64,000 nt of DNA from Leifsonia aquatica H1aii. GTDB lineage: Bacteria > Actinomycetota > Actinomycetes > Actinomycetales > Microbacteriaceae. Positions 1 to 7,745 of this stretch are shown here, one piece after another; the stretch's first letter is position 1; every line of letters begins with the position of its first letter. The position numbers were made by a program, and so were the translations under genes. The notes beneath the pieces were generated by a model that saw only the letters and a program-made list of their open reading frames with translations, made no database searches and was not told the DNA's origin. The stretch lies in the NCBI RefSeq assembly GCF_000633535.1, contig NZ_AYMR01000006.1:1-64000 (forward strand), in the 5' to 3' direction.

Positions 1-713
1 GACGGGCCCGCCGGGTCGAGCAGGAGGCCCGTGTAGCCGTCTTCGCGGGCGACGCGGGCGACCGCCGCGATGGTGGTGCCGCGGGCGGTGAGGGCGGGGG
101 ACCAGACGAAGACCTCGGCGGGGGAGGTGAAGACGGGGTGCAGGAGGGCGCCGTCCTGCCCGACGGCGGACGGGATCGCGCCCTGGCCCTCGTCGAGGCC
201 GACGTAGACGACCGGGGCGGCGGTTGCCAGCGCGAGGAACGCGGGCCACGCGAGGTCGCGGTCGACGAGGGCGTTCTTCAGTGCGGCGTTGCGACCGGGC
301 TCGTCGGTCACCTGGGCGCGCAGCTCGTCGGCGTAGGCGATGAGGAGGGCGTCGTCTCCCGGGTCGAGGGCGAGGCCGTCGGCGCGGGACATGGCCTCGG
401 CGAGGACCGACCAGGCCGGCTGCGCGAGCGACCGGAACTCGGCGCCGCCGTGGTAGGCGGCGAGGCGCTCGTTGCTCGTGAAGGCGACGAGGAGGTCTTT
501 GCCCGCGGCATCGGTCTGCTTGGCGAGCGCCAGGGCGTCCCCGGGCTGGAAGCCGGCGCTCGGATCGGCGAAGACGGAGGCGCTGATGTCGAGCAGCAGC
601 TCACCGGCGACGCACTGCCGGAGCACGTTCGAGAAGGTGCGGGCCTCCTTGCGGTCGGCCCACGCCTCCAGCGCGGTCTGGACGGGGACGTTGCGGACCA
701 GGCGATCGTTCAC
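1..713 (-). CDS. SseB family protein, 3' end beyond the window
   Basis: The gene reads leftward and leaves the window at base 1, so only about 237 codons are visible. I place the start at the GTG at 711-713, 22 bases beyond the stop of the lactonase gene; its ribosome binding site is weak. Residues about 75-115 (LLVAFTSNERLAAY followed by a SLAQPAW and an ADGLALDPG segment) match the SseB N-terminal domain, whose biochemical role is not known. A shorter SseB-like gene is at 62125-62547. The position behind the fucose genes looks like chance adjacency, and I infer no sugar role. Confidence 0.7.
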   Translation of the reverse strand, partial: MNDRLVRNVPVQTALEAWADRKEARTFSNVLRQCVAGELLLDISASVFADPSAGFQPGDALALAKQTDAAGKDLLVAFTSNERLAAYHGGAEFRSLAQPAWSVLAEAMSRADGLALDPGDDALLIAYADELRAQVTDEPGRNAALKNALVDRDLAWPAFLALATAAPVVYVGLDEGQGAIPSAVGQDGALLHPVFTSPAEVFVWSPALTARGTTIAAVARVAREDGYTGLLLDPAGP

Positions 714-735
714 CCGTCCAGTATCCCCGAGAGGC

Positions 736-1572
736 TCAGCGCTCGCCGAGGCGGTAGACGCGCTCCGCCGTCCCGCCCAGGATCTCCGTCCGTTCGCCCG
801 GGCTCAGCCCGGCGATCAGCTCGGAGACCGTGTCCCAGGTCTCGGCGTACGGCCCGGCCAGGGTGGAGACCGGCCAATCCCCGCCGTACAGCACCCGCTC
901 GGCGCCGAAGGCAGCCAGGGCGTGCTCCACGAACGGACGCAGGTCGGAGGCCGGCGCCATCTCGGTCGCGCCGAGCGTCGTGAGGCCGGAGAGCTTGACG
1001 GCGACATTGGGGCGCTCCGCGAGCGCCGTGAGCAGCCCGGCCCACGGCTCCCGAGAGGCGGCGCCGACCGGCGGAGTGCCCAGGTGGTCGATCACGAGCT
1101 GCAGCCCGGGCAGGTCGTCCGCGATGGCGATGGCGTGCTCCAGGTGGCGGGGGAGCACGCCGATCACGTCGAAGGAGAGGCCGCGCTCGGCGAGCACGGC
1201 GAGGGAGCGACGCACCGGCGGCTGGCCGAGCCAGTCCGGGTCGGGTTCGTCGTGGATCAGGTGCCGGACGCCGACGAAGGTCGGATGCGCGCTCCACTCC
1301 TCGACCTGTCGGGCGGCGGCGGACGGCACGAGCAGGTCCGCCCAGGCGACCACACCCGCGACCCGCGGGGAATCTACCGCGAACATCGCCGCCGAGTCCT
1401 CGACGGAGTTCGCGGCCTGGACGAGGACGACACGGTCGACGCCCGCCTGCGCCAGCTGCGGCTCCACCTCGGCGAACGCGAAGGTGCGGTCGATCGGCGC
1501 GAGGGCGGAGGTCAGCCAGGGATACTCGACCCGCTCGAGGTCCCAGAGATGCAGGTGGGCGTCGACCGTCAT
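736..1572 (-). CDS. Amidohydrolase family lactonase, probable L-fuconolactonase
   Basis: A 278-residue member of the amidohydrolase-2 family (COG3618). The N-terminal DAHLHLW motif supplies metal ligands, and LYGGDWPVS near residue 235 carries the late conserved Asp. Known relatives hydrolyse sugar-acid lactones such as L-fucono-1,5-lactone. Here it would open the lactone made by the aldo/keto reductase at 8867-9853 and yield L-fuconate for the dehydratase at 12459-13751. Its ATG lies one base after the stop of the fucosidase gene (TGA-G-ATG), so translation is probably coupled. The family is visible in the sequence; the fucose substrate is inferred from the neighbours. Confidence 0.8.
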   Translation of the reverse strand: MTVDAHLHLWDLERVEYPWLTSALAPIDRTFAFAEVEPQLAQAGVDRVVLVQAANSVEDSAAMFAVDSPRVAGVVAWADLLVPSAAARQVEEWSAHPTFVGVRHLIHDEPDPDWLGQPPVRRSLAVLAERGLSFDVIGVLPRHLEHAIAIADDLPGLQLVIDHLGTPPVGAASREPWAGLLTALAERPNVAVKLSGLTTLGATEMAPASDLRPFVEHALAAFGAERVLYGGDWPVSTLAGPYAETWDTVSELIAGLSPGERTEILGGTAERVYRLGER

Positions 1573-1573
1573 C

Positions 1574-2923
1574 TCAGTCGGCCAGGTCGAAGCGGACGAG
1601 GACGGGACCGGCGATCGTCGGCTCCGGGAGAGTCGCCACGAGGGCGTCCCCGTCGCGGGTCACCGCCAGGGGAGTGCCGTCGGCGAGGCGGGCGCTCGCC
1701 GCATCCACCGCCGTCGAGACGCCGGTGACGCGCACCTCGCCGGTCGCGTCGACGAACGCGTTCGCCGTGCCGCCCGTGCGCGTCCAGCGCACCCACGGCG
1801 CGTCGGACGGCCCTGCGACGGAGGCGTCGAGCGGGCGGCTGCCGAAGACGGCGTCGCCGTTCACCGCGTTCCAGTCGGCGAGGTGCTCGAGGGTGCGACG
1901 CTGCAGGTCGGGCACGGTGCCGCGTGCGGTGAGGCCGACATTGAGCAGCAGGTTGCCGCCCCGGGAGACGATGTCGACGAACGACGCGACAGCCGCCGGG
2001 CCGCTGAGCAGGTGCCGCTCGTCCTCCTGCGTGTTGTGGCCGAACGAGTAGCCGATGCCACGGCAGTTCTCCCATGTGCCGGAGCCCTCCACGTGCGTAC
2101 CGTTCTGGTATTCGCTGGTGCGGAAGTCCCAGTGGGTCTCGCCCCAGCGGTCGTTGGCGACGCCGTCGGGGCTGGCCGCGTAGAACTTCTCGAACAGGTT
2201 CTCCATGCTGAACGGTCCGGATGGCTTGCCGGCATCGGGCCACTCGATGTCGCCCCAGAGCACGTCGGGGGAGTAGCGGTCGATGAGGTCGACGACATGG
2301 TCGTAGGCGTATTCGGCGTAGGCGGCGTCGACCGGGCGGCCGAACTCCTGGCCCTCGTCCGTGATGGGCGGCAGCTGGGAGAAGTGCCAGTCGAGGCCGC
2401 CGGAGTAGTAGACGCCGAAGCGCAGGCCGGCGGCGCGGGTGGCCTTCTCGAACGCGCCGACCAGGTCGCGCCGGGGGCCGCGGGCGACCGTGTTGCGTCC
2501 GTCGGTGCCGGGGGCGTCCCAGAGCGTCACTCCGTCGTGGTGCTTGGTGGTGGGGACGAAGTAGCCGGCCCCGGTGCTCTTGACGAGGGCGAGGAACTCC
2601 TCGGGGTCGAACTCCGCCGGATCCCACTGGTCGATGAAGTCGTCGTAGGGGGCGCCGCCGTAGACCTCGCGCTGGTGCTCGGCCGCGGGGCTGTCCTCGA
2701 TGCGGATGGTGTTGTAGTACCACTCGGCGTACGGGTTGTGGGCGAACCAGTACTGCTTCTCGATGGTGCCGAGTTCGCCGATCGGCTCTGCCCAGGCGGG
2801 CACGGAGTAGGGGCCCCAGTGCACGAAGACGCCGAGCTTGGCGTCGGTGAACCAGTCGGGGGTGTCGCGCTCGAATCGACGGTAGTTCTCGGGGCGGACG
2901 GGGTCGTGAGTGAACATTGCCAC
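1574..2923 (-). CDS. Alpha-L-fucosidase, GH29 (first copy)
   Basis: A GH29 glycoside hydrolase of 449 residues that releases L-fucose from fucosylated glycans. FVHWGPYS (residues 33-40), the KHHDG segment (about 127-131) and the strand VLWGDIEW, whose Asp225 is the expected nucleophile, are diagnostic. I chose the GTG at 2921-2923 because AAGGAG lies 9 bases upstream; an upstream ATG would swallow that site and the downstream ATG is 15 bases from it. There is no signal peptide, so the enzyme probably acts on imported fuco-oligosaccharides. It is divergent from a second GH29 gene and shares its operator. Upstream promoter: TTGAGT-N17-TAGGAT. Confidence 0.92.
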   Translation of the reverse strand: MAMFTHDPVRPENYRRFERDTPDWFTDAKLGVFVHWGPYSVPAWAEPIGELGTIEKQYWFAHNPYAEWYYNTIRIEDSPAAEHQREVYGGAPYDDFIDQWDPAEFDPEEFLALVKSTGAGYFVPTTKHHDGVTLWDAPGTDGRNTVARGPRRDLVGAFEKATRAAGLRFGVYYSGGLDWHFSQLPPITDEGQEFGRPVDAAYAEYAYDHVVDLIDRYSPDVLWGDIEWPDAGKPSGPFSMENLFEKFYAASPDGVANDRWGETHWDFRTSEYQNGTHVEGSGTWENCRGIGYSFGHNTQEDERHLLSGPAAVASFVDIVSRGGNLLLNVGLTARGTVPDLQRRTLEHLADWNAVNGDAVFGSRPLDASVAGPSDAPWVRWTRTGGTANAFVDATGEVRVTGVSTAVDAASARLADGTPLAVTRDGDALVATLPEPTIAGPVLVRFDLAD

Positions 2924-2952
2924 GCTCGGATTCTCCTTCTTCATCGAATGGA

Positions 2953-2981
2953 TTGTGAGGGTCGCCCTCTTCACATATCCT
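2953..2981 (+). promoter_or_regulatory. Sigma70-type promoter of the rightward fucosidase gene
   Basis: TTGTGA at 2953-2958 and TATCCT at 2976-2981 are separated by 17 bases. The -10 box overlaps the same palindrome that covers the opposing promoter, giving a compact bidirectional control region. Confidence 0.55.
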
Positions 2982-2988
2982 ATAGGCA
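2977..2988. promoter_or_regulatory. Operator candidate A (CCTATAGG palindrome)
   Basis: The core CCTATAGG at 2979-2986 is a perfect 8-base palindrome in ATCCTATAGGCA. Near-identical sites stand before the ABC operon (4450-4457) and between the FAH-family and fuconate dehydratase genes (12366-12373). The likely binder is one of the two GntR-type proteins in the window (9912 or 19808); this is inference. Confidence 0.6.
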
Positions 2989-3005
2989 ATAGCCATTCGA
3001 CTCAA
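2977..3005 (-). promoter_or_regulatory. Sigma70-type promoter of the leftward fucosidase-lactonase operon
   Basis: Read leftward, the -35 box TTGAGT is complementary to 3000-3005 and the -10 box TAGGAT to 2977-2982, with a 17-base spacer. The -10 box lies within the CCTATAGG operator palindrome, so a protein bound there would block it. Confidence 0.6.
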
Positions 3006-3019
3006 AGGAGAGCAACGCT

Positions 3020-4384
3020 GTGACCACCGCGCTTGTCGCCACGCCTGATTCGTTCGTGCGCCCGCCCGACTTCACACTGCCGGGAGGGGAGTGGTTCATC
3101 GGGGCGGGATTCGGCTTGTTCGTGCACTGGGACCACGCCAGCCAGCAGGGGATCGAGATCTCCTGGCCGCTGGTCGGCCGTTCCATCATCCCCGGTTCCG
3201 ACGCCGTCGAGGACTTCGTGACCGTCGAGGAATACCAGTCGAGCGCTCCCACGTTCAACCCGGTCGAGTGGGATGCCGTCGCGCTCGCGCGTCTCGCCAA
3301 GCGAGCGGGAGCCCGCTACGTCGTGTTCACGGCCCGACACCACGCCGGCTACTCGATGTTCCACACGGCGCAGTCCGACTTCGGCATCGAGAACTCTCCG
3401 TTCGGACGCGACGTGACCCGCGAGTTCGTCGAGGCGATCCGTGCCGAGGGGATCCGCGTCGGCATCTATTACAGCCTCCCGGACTGGAACCACCCGGACT
3501 ACCCGGCCTTCACCATGGCGGACCGTCCCTATGCCGAGGAGCACTGGCCGGCGGCCGGCGACCCGGCGAACGCGGGCCTGCCGATCGCCGTGGACACGCA
3601 CCGCCGGTCGACGCCGGAGCAGTGGGCGCGCTACCAGCAGTACCTGCGGCGCCAGCTCACCGAGATCCTGACGGACTACGGCACCATCGACCTGCTCTGG
3701 TTCGACGGCGAGTGGGAGCGCACCGAGGAGGAGTGGGACAGCGCGGGACTGCGCGCCCTGATCACGTCGCTCCAGCCCGACGTGGTCATCAACGACCGCC
3801 TGCCCGGCCAGGGCGACTACACGACCCCCGAGCAGGGCTTCCCCGTCACCGCCCCGTCGGGCCCGTGGGAGCTCTGCCTCACGATCGGCCAGATGTGGGC
3901 CTGGCGCCCCGGCGACACCAAGAGCAAGAGCACTACGTCGCTGATCACCACGCTGATCGAGGTGGCGAGCCGAGGGGGCAACCTCCTGCTCAACATCGGG
4001 CCGAAGGGCGACGGGAGTCTCAACGAGTCGCAGGTGGCGACGCTCGAGGAGATCGGCGCATGGATGGATGTGCACTCCGAGAGCGTGGTGGACGTGTCGC
4101 CCACGCAGGGTGTCGACTTCTACGGCCCCTCGACCGCGCGACCCGGCACGCTCTACCTGCACCTCGTCCTGCGCCCGATCGAGGAGGTCGTCGTGCGCGG
4201 CATCCCGGTCGGGCGGGTTGCCGGGGTGCGGCTGCTCGCGACCGGCGAGCAGCTCCCCTACGAGGTGAACCTCGAGGTGCACGAGCAGCCCGCACCCGGG
4301 CAGGAGCCGCTCGGCGAGCTCCACATCCCGGCGCCCCGGGCGTCCGGCGCTCCCATCGACGTCATCGCGATCGATTTCGCGTAG
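3020..4384 (+). CDS. Alpha-L-fucosidase, GH29 (second copy)
   Basis: A second GH29 enzyme of 454 residues, clearly diverged from the one at 1574-2923. LFVHWDHAS (33-41), TARHHAGYS (104-112) and LLWFDGEW, with Asp229 as the probable nucleophile, place it in the family. The GTG start at 3020 follows AAAGGAG by 9 bases. No signal peptide is visible, so it is predicted to be cytoplasmic. Two different GH29 enzymes suggest more than one fucosyl linkage or aglycone is processed. The C-terminal ~110 residues form the usual beta-sandwich-type region. The ABC importer genes follow after 178 bases with their own promoter. Confidence 0.92.
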   Translation: MTTALVATPDSFVRPPDFTLPGGEWFIGAGFGLFVHWDHASQQGIEISWPLVGRSIIPGSDAVEDFVTVEEYQSSAPTFNPVEWDAVALARLAKRAGARYVVFTARHHAGYSMFHTAQSDFGIENSPFGRDVTREFVEAIRAEGIRVGIYYSLPDWNHPDYPAFTMADRPYAEEHWPAAGDPANAGLPIAVDTHRRSTPEQWARYQQYLRRQLTEILTDYGTIDLLWFDGEWERTEEEWDSAGLRALITSLQPDVVINDRLPGQGDYTTPEQGFPVTAPSGPWELCLTIGQMWAWRPGDTKSKSTTSLITTLIEVASRGGNLLLNIGPKGDGSLNESQVATLEEIGAWMDVHSESVVDVSPTQGVDFYGPSTARPGTLYLHLVLRPIEEVVVRGIPVGRVAGVRLLATGEQLPYEVNLEVHEQPAPGQEPLGELHIPAPRASGAPIDVIAIDFA

Positions 4385-4398
4385 ACCGAGAGGCCTAC

Positions 4399-4427
4399 TT
4401 GACCGTTCCCGGGCGAGCCCTTATGCT
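4399..4427 (+). promoter_or_regulatory. Promoter of the sugar ABC operon
   Basis: TTGACC (4399-4404), a 17-base spacer and TATGCT (4422-4427) form a good sigma70-like promoter. The predicted start of transcription falls at about 4434, immediately before operator candidate B. Confidence 0.65.
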
Positions 4428-4435
4428 CCGAGTAA

Positions 4436-4461
4436 CCTATATCATAGACCCTATAGGATCC
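4436..4461. promoter_or_regulatory. Operator candidate B before the ABC operon
   Basis: Two half-related elements lie side by side: CCTATATC at 4436-4443 and the perfect CCTATAGG at 4450-4457, within CCCTATAGGATCC. The position just downstream of the -10 box fits repression. It belongs to the same motif family as sites at 2979, 12366 and 12413-12427. Confidence 0.6.
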
Positions 4462-4562
4462 AAGAGACTCCGGACTCGACGAAGCCGTCCCCCCGGAGGC
4501 CAGCGGATCGGCAGGCACGGTAGGCGATCACAGTGATGAATCCAATGAAGGAGGCACAGCAA

Positions 4563-5810
4563 GTGACACCACGAAACACGCGCAGAGCGGTCCGAATCGG
4601 AACCGCCGTCCTGATGGCCGGCGCCCTCGCCGCCCTGGCCGGGTGCTCCGGCGGCACCGGCGGATCGGACGCCAAGGGGCCCATCACCATGTACACCTGG
4701 GTCAGCAGCCAGAGCGATCGCGATCAGTGGCAGGGGTTCATCGACCTCGGCAAGAAGGTCGACCCCAGCCTCGACGTCACCATCGAGGGTCCGAGCTTCA
4801 ACGACTACTGGACCAAGGTCAAGACCCGCCTCAGCGGCTCCAACCCGCCCTGCCTGCTCACCACGCAGGCCGCGCGCGCCCAGGAGCTCTCGGGACTGCT
4901 CATGCCGCTCGACGACCTGATCAAGAAATACAAGCTCGACACGTCGGCGTTCGACTCCTCGATGCTCAAGGGTATGACGGTCGACGGCACCATCCGCGCC
5001 ATCCCCTATGACGCAGAGCCGATCGTCCTCTACTACAACAAGGACGCCTTCACCGCCGCAGGGCTCGACCTCCCGAGCACCACCTACACGCGCGAGCAGT
5101 TCCTGGCCGACGCCAAGAAGCTGACCACCGCCGACCACAAGGCGCTCGCCATCGCACCGGGCTTCTTCATCCCGAACGCGTGGGCCATCGCCGACGGCGC
5201 GGAGGCGGTCAAGAACGGCAAGCTGGATCTCACCAACTCGAAACTGGTCGATCAGGTGCAGTCGTACTTCGACCTGGTGAAGACGGACGGCATCGCGAAG
5301 GCTCCGGAGGCGGCCGACGCCTCCGACGCCTCGCAGGCGGCCTTCACCTCCGGTGCGGTCGACATGCTGATCGAAGGCCCGTGGATGTACGGGACCTTCG
5401 CCGACGCGGCGAAATTCGACCTGGGAGTGACCATCGTTCCGAGCACCTCGGGAGAGGCGCACGGCATGACCGCCGGCTCCGGGTTCGGCATCGCGAAGAA
5501 CTGCAAGAACCCCGACGCGGCGTTCAAGGCCATCGTCGCGATGACCGACACCAGTGTGCTCAAGGGACAGGCCGAGAAGCGCGGCATCGTCCCCTCCCGC
5601 GCCGACGCGCAGTCGGCCTGGGCAGAGGGCAAGTCGCCGGAGGCCTACGCCGCCGTGCAGGCGCTGCTGAAGAACGCCACCGCGCAGCTCACCACGCCCA
5701 CCTGGAACCAGGTGGAGACCTTGTTCACCCAGTACGGCGTCGAGGGCTACCGGGGTGACAAGAGCGCCAAGGACGTGCTGAGCACGATCCAGAACTCGGT
5801 GGGGCAGTAG
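4563..5810 (+). CDS. CUT1 sugar ABC transporter, substrate-binding lipoprotein
   Basis: An extracellular solute-binding protein (family 1, COG1653) of 415 residues. I chose the GTG at 4563 because AAGGAGG ends 8 bases before it; an upstream ATG at 4533 has no such site. A hydrophobic signal ends in the lipobox LAGC, so the mature protein should be a membrane-anchored lipoprotein. It opens an operon with two permeases (5815, 6791) and fucose enzymes, which suggests it binds fucose or fucosylated oligosaccharides. No ATP-binding subunit is encoded here; CUT1 systems often share an MsmK-type ATPase made elsewhere. Confidence 0.88.
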   Translation: MTPRNTRRAVRIGTAVLMAGALAALAGCSGGTGGSDAKGPITMYTWVSSQSDRDQWQGFIDLGKKVDPSLDVTIEGPSFNDYWTKVKTRLSGSNPPCLLTTQAARAQELSGLLMPLDDLIKKYKLDTSAFDSSMLKGMTVDGTIRAIPYDAEPIVLYYNKDAFTAAGLDLPSTTYTREQFLADAKKLTTADHKALAIAPGFFIPNAWAIADGAEAVKNGKLDLTNSKLVDQVQSYFDLVKTDGIAKAPEAADASDASQAAFTSGAVDMLIEGPWMYGTFADAAKFDLGVTIVPSTSGEAHGMTAGSGFGIAKNCKNPDAAFKAIVAMTDTSVLKGQAEKRGIVPSRADAQSAWAEGKSPEAYAAVQALLKNATAQLTTPTWNQVETLFTQYGVEGYRGDKSAKDVLSTIQNSVGQ

Positions 5811-5814
5811 CCGC

Positions 5815-6801
5815 ATGGCCTCCCCGCTGATCACGGGTGCCGCCGTCTCGAAGGAGACGGCGGCACCCGCCGCGCCCGCGACGCGGCCGTTCCACGTACC
5901 CCACCCCACCCCGCCGCGGAAGGGCGGCAAGAAGCGCCGTGGCGACGGCCTCACCGCCCTCGCCTACCTCTGGCCCGGGCTCGCCGGCTTCGTCTTCTTC
6001 ATCGTCGTTCCCCTGCTGGGCTCGCTCGTCATCAGCCTCTTCGAGTGGCCGCTGTTCGGCTCGCCGACGTTCATCGGGCTCGCCAACTACCAGAAGCTGT
6101 TCTCGGACCCGACGTTCTACACGGTCCTCTTCAACACGGTGATCTTCGCGTTCGTCTACACCGCGCTCAACCTGGCGCTGGCGCTGGCGATCTCGCTCTG
6201 GCTGAACACCCGGGTCAAGTTCGCCGGATTCTGGCGGGTCATCTTCTTCCTGCCCGCCATCACGCCGATGGTCGCCAACGCGCTGGTCTGGCGGTTGCTG
6301 CTCAGCGACAACGGCATCGTGAACTCGACGCTCGCCTCGATCGGGATCGACGGGCCGAGCTGGCTCTCCGACTCCCGCTTCGCCCTCGCCTCCGTGATCG
6401 CGATGTCGGTGTGGCAGTCGTTCGGCTACAACGTGATCGTGCTCTCGGCCGGCCTCGGCGGCATCCCGAAGGAGATCCTCGAGGCGTCGCGGATGGACGG
6501 CACCAACGCCTGGCAGCGCCTGAAGTCGATCATCCTGCCGATGCTCTCGCCGTCGCTGTTCTTCACGATGACGATGACGATGATCGGCGCCTTCCAGGTG
6601 TTCGTGCAGCCGCAGATCCTGACGCAGGGCGGACCGGGCGAGTCGACCAACACGTTCGTGCTGTACCTCTACCGCAACGGTTTCGTCTTCGACCGGCTGG
6701 GCTACGCGTCCGCCCTCGCGTGGATGCTGTTCGTCGTCGTCATGCTCATCACCGCGCTGCAGTTCGCCGGTCAGAAGAGGTGGGTCAACTATGACAAGTG
6801 A
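5815..6801 (+). CDS. CUT1 sugar ABC transporter permease (MalF/UgpA type)
   Basis: A 328-residue inner-membrane permease. After a Pro-rich cytoplasmic N-terminus it shows about six hydrophobic segments and the EAA loop (EASRMDGTNAWQRLKSI, near residues 223-239) that contacts the ATPase. It starts 4 bases after the stop of the binding-protein gene and overlaps the next permease by 11 bases, so the three are co-translated. The family assignment is firm; fucose specificity is inferred from the operon. Confidence 0.9.
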   Translation: MASPLITGAAVSKETAAPAAPATRPFHVPHPTPPRKGGKKRRGDGLTALAYLWPGLAGFVFFIVVPLLGSLVISLFEWPLFGSPTFIGLANYQKLFSDPTFYTVLFNTVIFAFVYTALNLALALAISLWLNTRVKFAGFWRVIFFLPAITPMVANALVWRLLLSDNGIVNSTLASIGIDGPSWLSDSRFALASVIAMSVWQSFGYNVIVLSAGLGGIPKEILEASRMDGTNAWQRLKSIILPMLSPSLFFTMTMTMIGAFQVFVQPQILTQGGPGESTNTFVLYLYRNGFVFDRLGYASALAWMLFVVVMLITALQFAGQKRWVNYDK

Positions 6802-7681
6802 GTCCGTCCGCACCCCCGAGCGGGTGCGACCGAAGCCGCGCATGCGCCCCGCCCAGAGGGTCGTCGTCGCCAAGACCTGGCTGAACACGCTCGTGCTCGC
6901 GATCGTCGCGCTGGCGTTCACCTTCCCGTTCATCTGGATGTTCTTCTCGGCGCTCAAGCCCGAGAACGAAGTGTTCTCGCCCACGCCGTCGTTCATCGGC
7001 TCCGAGGTGAAGTGGTCCAACTTCGTCGACGCGTGGACCCTGGTGCCGTTCGGCCGATTCATCTTCAACGGCTTCTTCGTCGCGATCTGCGGCGCCCTGT
7101 TGTCGGTGATCGTGGCCGTGCTGAGCGCGTACGCGTTCTCGCGCCTGCGGTTCAAGTACCGCGACCGCATCTTCCTGCTGTACGTGTTCACGCTCGTGCT
7201 GCCGCAGGAGGTGCTCGTCGTCCCGCTGTTCATCATGATGAACCAGCTCGGGCTGGTCGACACCTACGTCGCCCTGATCGTGCCGTTCGCGTTCACCGCG
7301 TTCGGAACGTTCCTGCTGCGGCAGTTCTTCCTCACCATCCCCATCGAGTTCGAGGAGGCCGCGATCATCGACGGAGCCTCCCGGTTCCGCACGCTGTGGT
7401 CGGTGCTGCTTCCTCAGCTCGCGGCTCCGCTCTCGGTGCTCGGCGTCTTCTCGTTCGTCGGCTACTACAACTCGTACCTCTGGCCGTTGATCATCATCAA
7501 CAGTCAGGACCTCGCAACCGTCCCGCTCGGCCTCTCGATGTTCACCGGCGAGCACGGAACGCAGTGGAGCCTGATGATGGCCGCCTCCACCCTGGCGATC
7601 ATCCCGTCGCTGATCATCGTCGCCGTGCTCCAGCGCCAGCTCATCAAGGGCGTCGCGCTCGGCGGCTTCGGCGGCCGCTGA
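6791..7681 (+). CDS. CUT1 sugar ABC transporter permease (MalG/UgpE type)
   Basis: A 296-residue permease and partner of the MalF-type protein. The first hydrophobic segment begins near residue 35, and the EAA loop reads EEAAIIDGASRFRTLWSVLLP at about 193-213. It overlaps the upstream gene by 11 bases. About 64 bases separate it from the enolase-superfamily gene, probably within one transcript. Confidence 0.9.
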   Translation: MTSESVRTPERVRPKPRMRPAQRVVVAKTWLNTLVLAIVALAFTFPFIWMFFSALKPENEVFSPTPSFIGSEVKWSNFVDAWTLVPFGRFIFNGFFVAICGALLSVIVAVLSAYAFSRLRFKYRDRIFLLYVFTLVLPQEVLVVPLFIMMNQLGLVDTYVALIVPFAFTAFGTFLLRQFFLTIPIEFEEAAIIDGASRFRTLWSVLLPQLAAPLSVLGVFSFVGYYNSYLWPLIIINSQDLATVPLGLSMFTGEHGTQWSLMMAASTLAIIPSLIIVAVLQRQLIKGVALGGFGGR

Positions 7682-7745
7682 CGCCCGGGACCCCGCCCCG
7701 CCTCGCCGCCCGGCGTCGCGCCGACCGAACCAGAAAGCAGAACCG

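Noticed and set aside
138-4324. Long open frames opposite and alongside the fucosidase, lactonase and SseB genes, such as 830-2992 on the plus strand.
   Set aside because: They are Arg/Gly/Ala-rich shadows produced by third-position GC bias; the opposite frames match known families.
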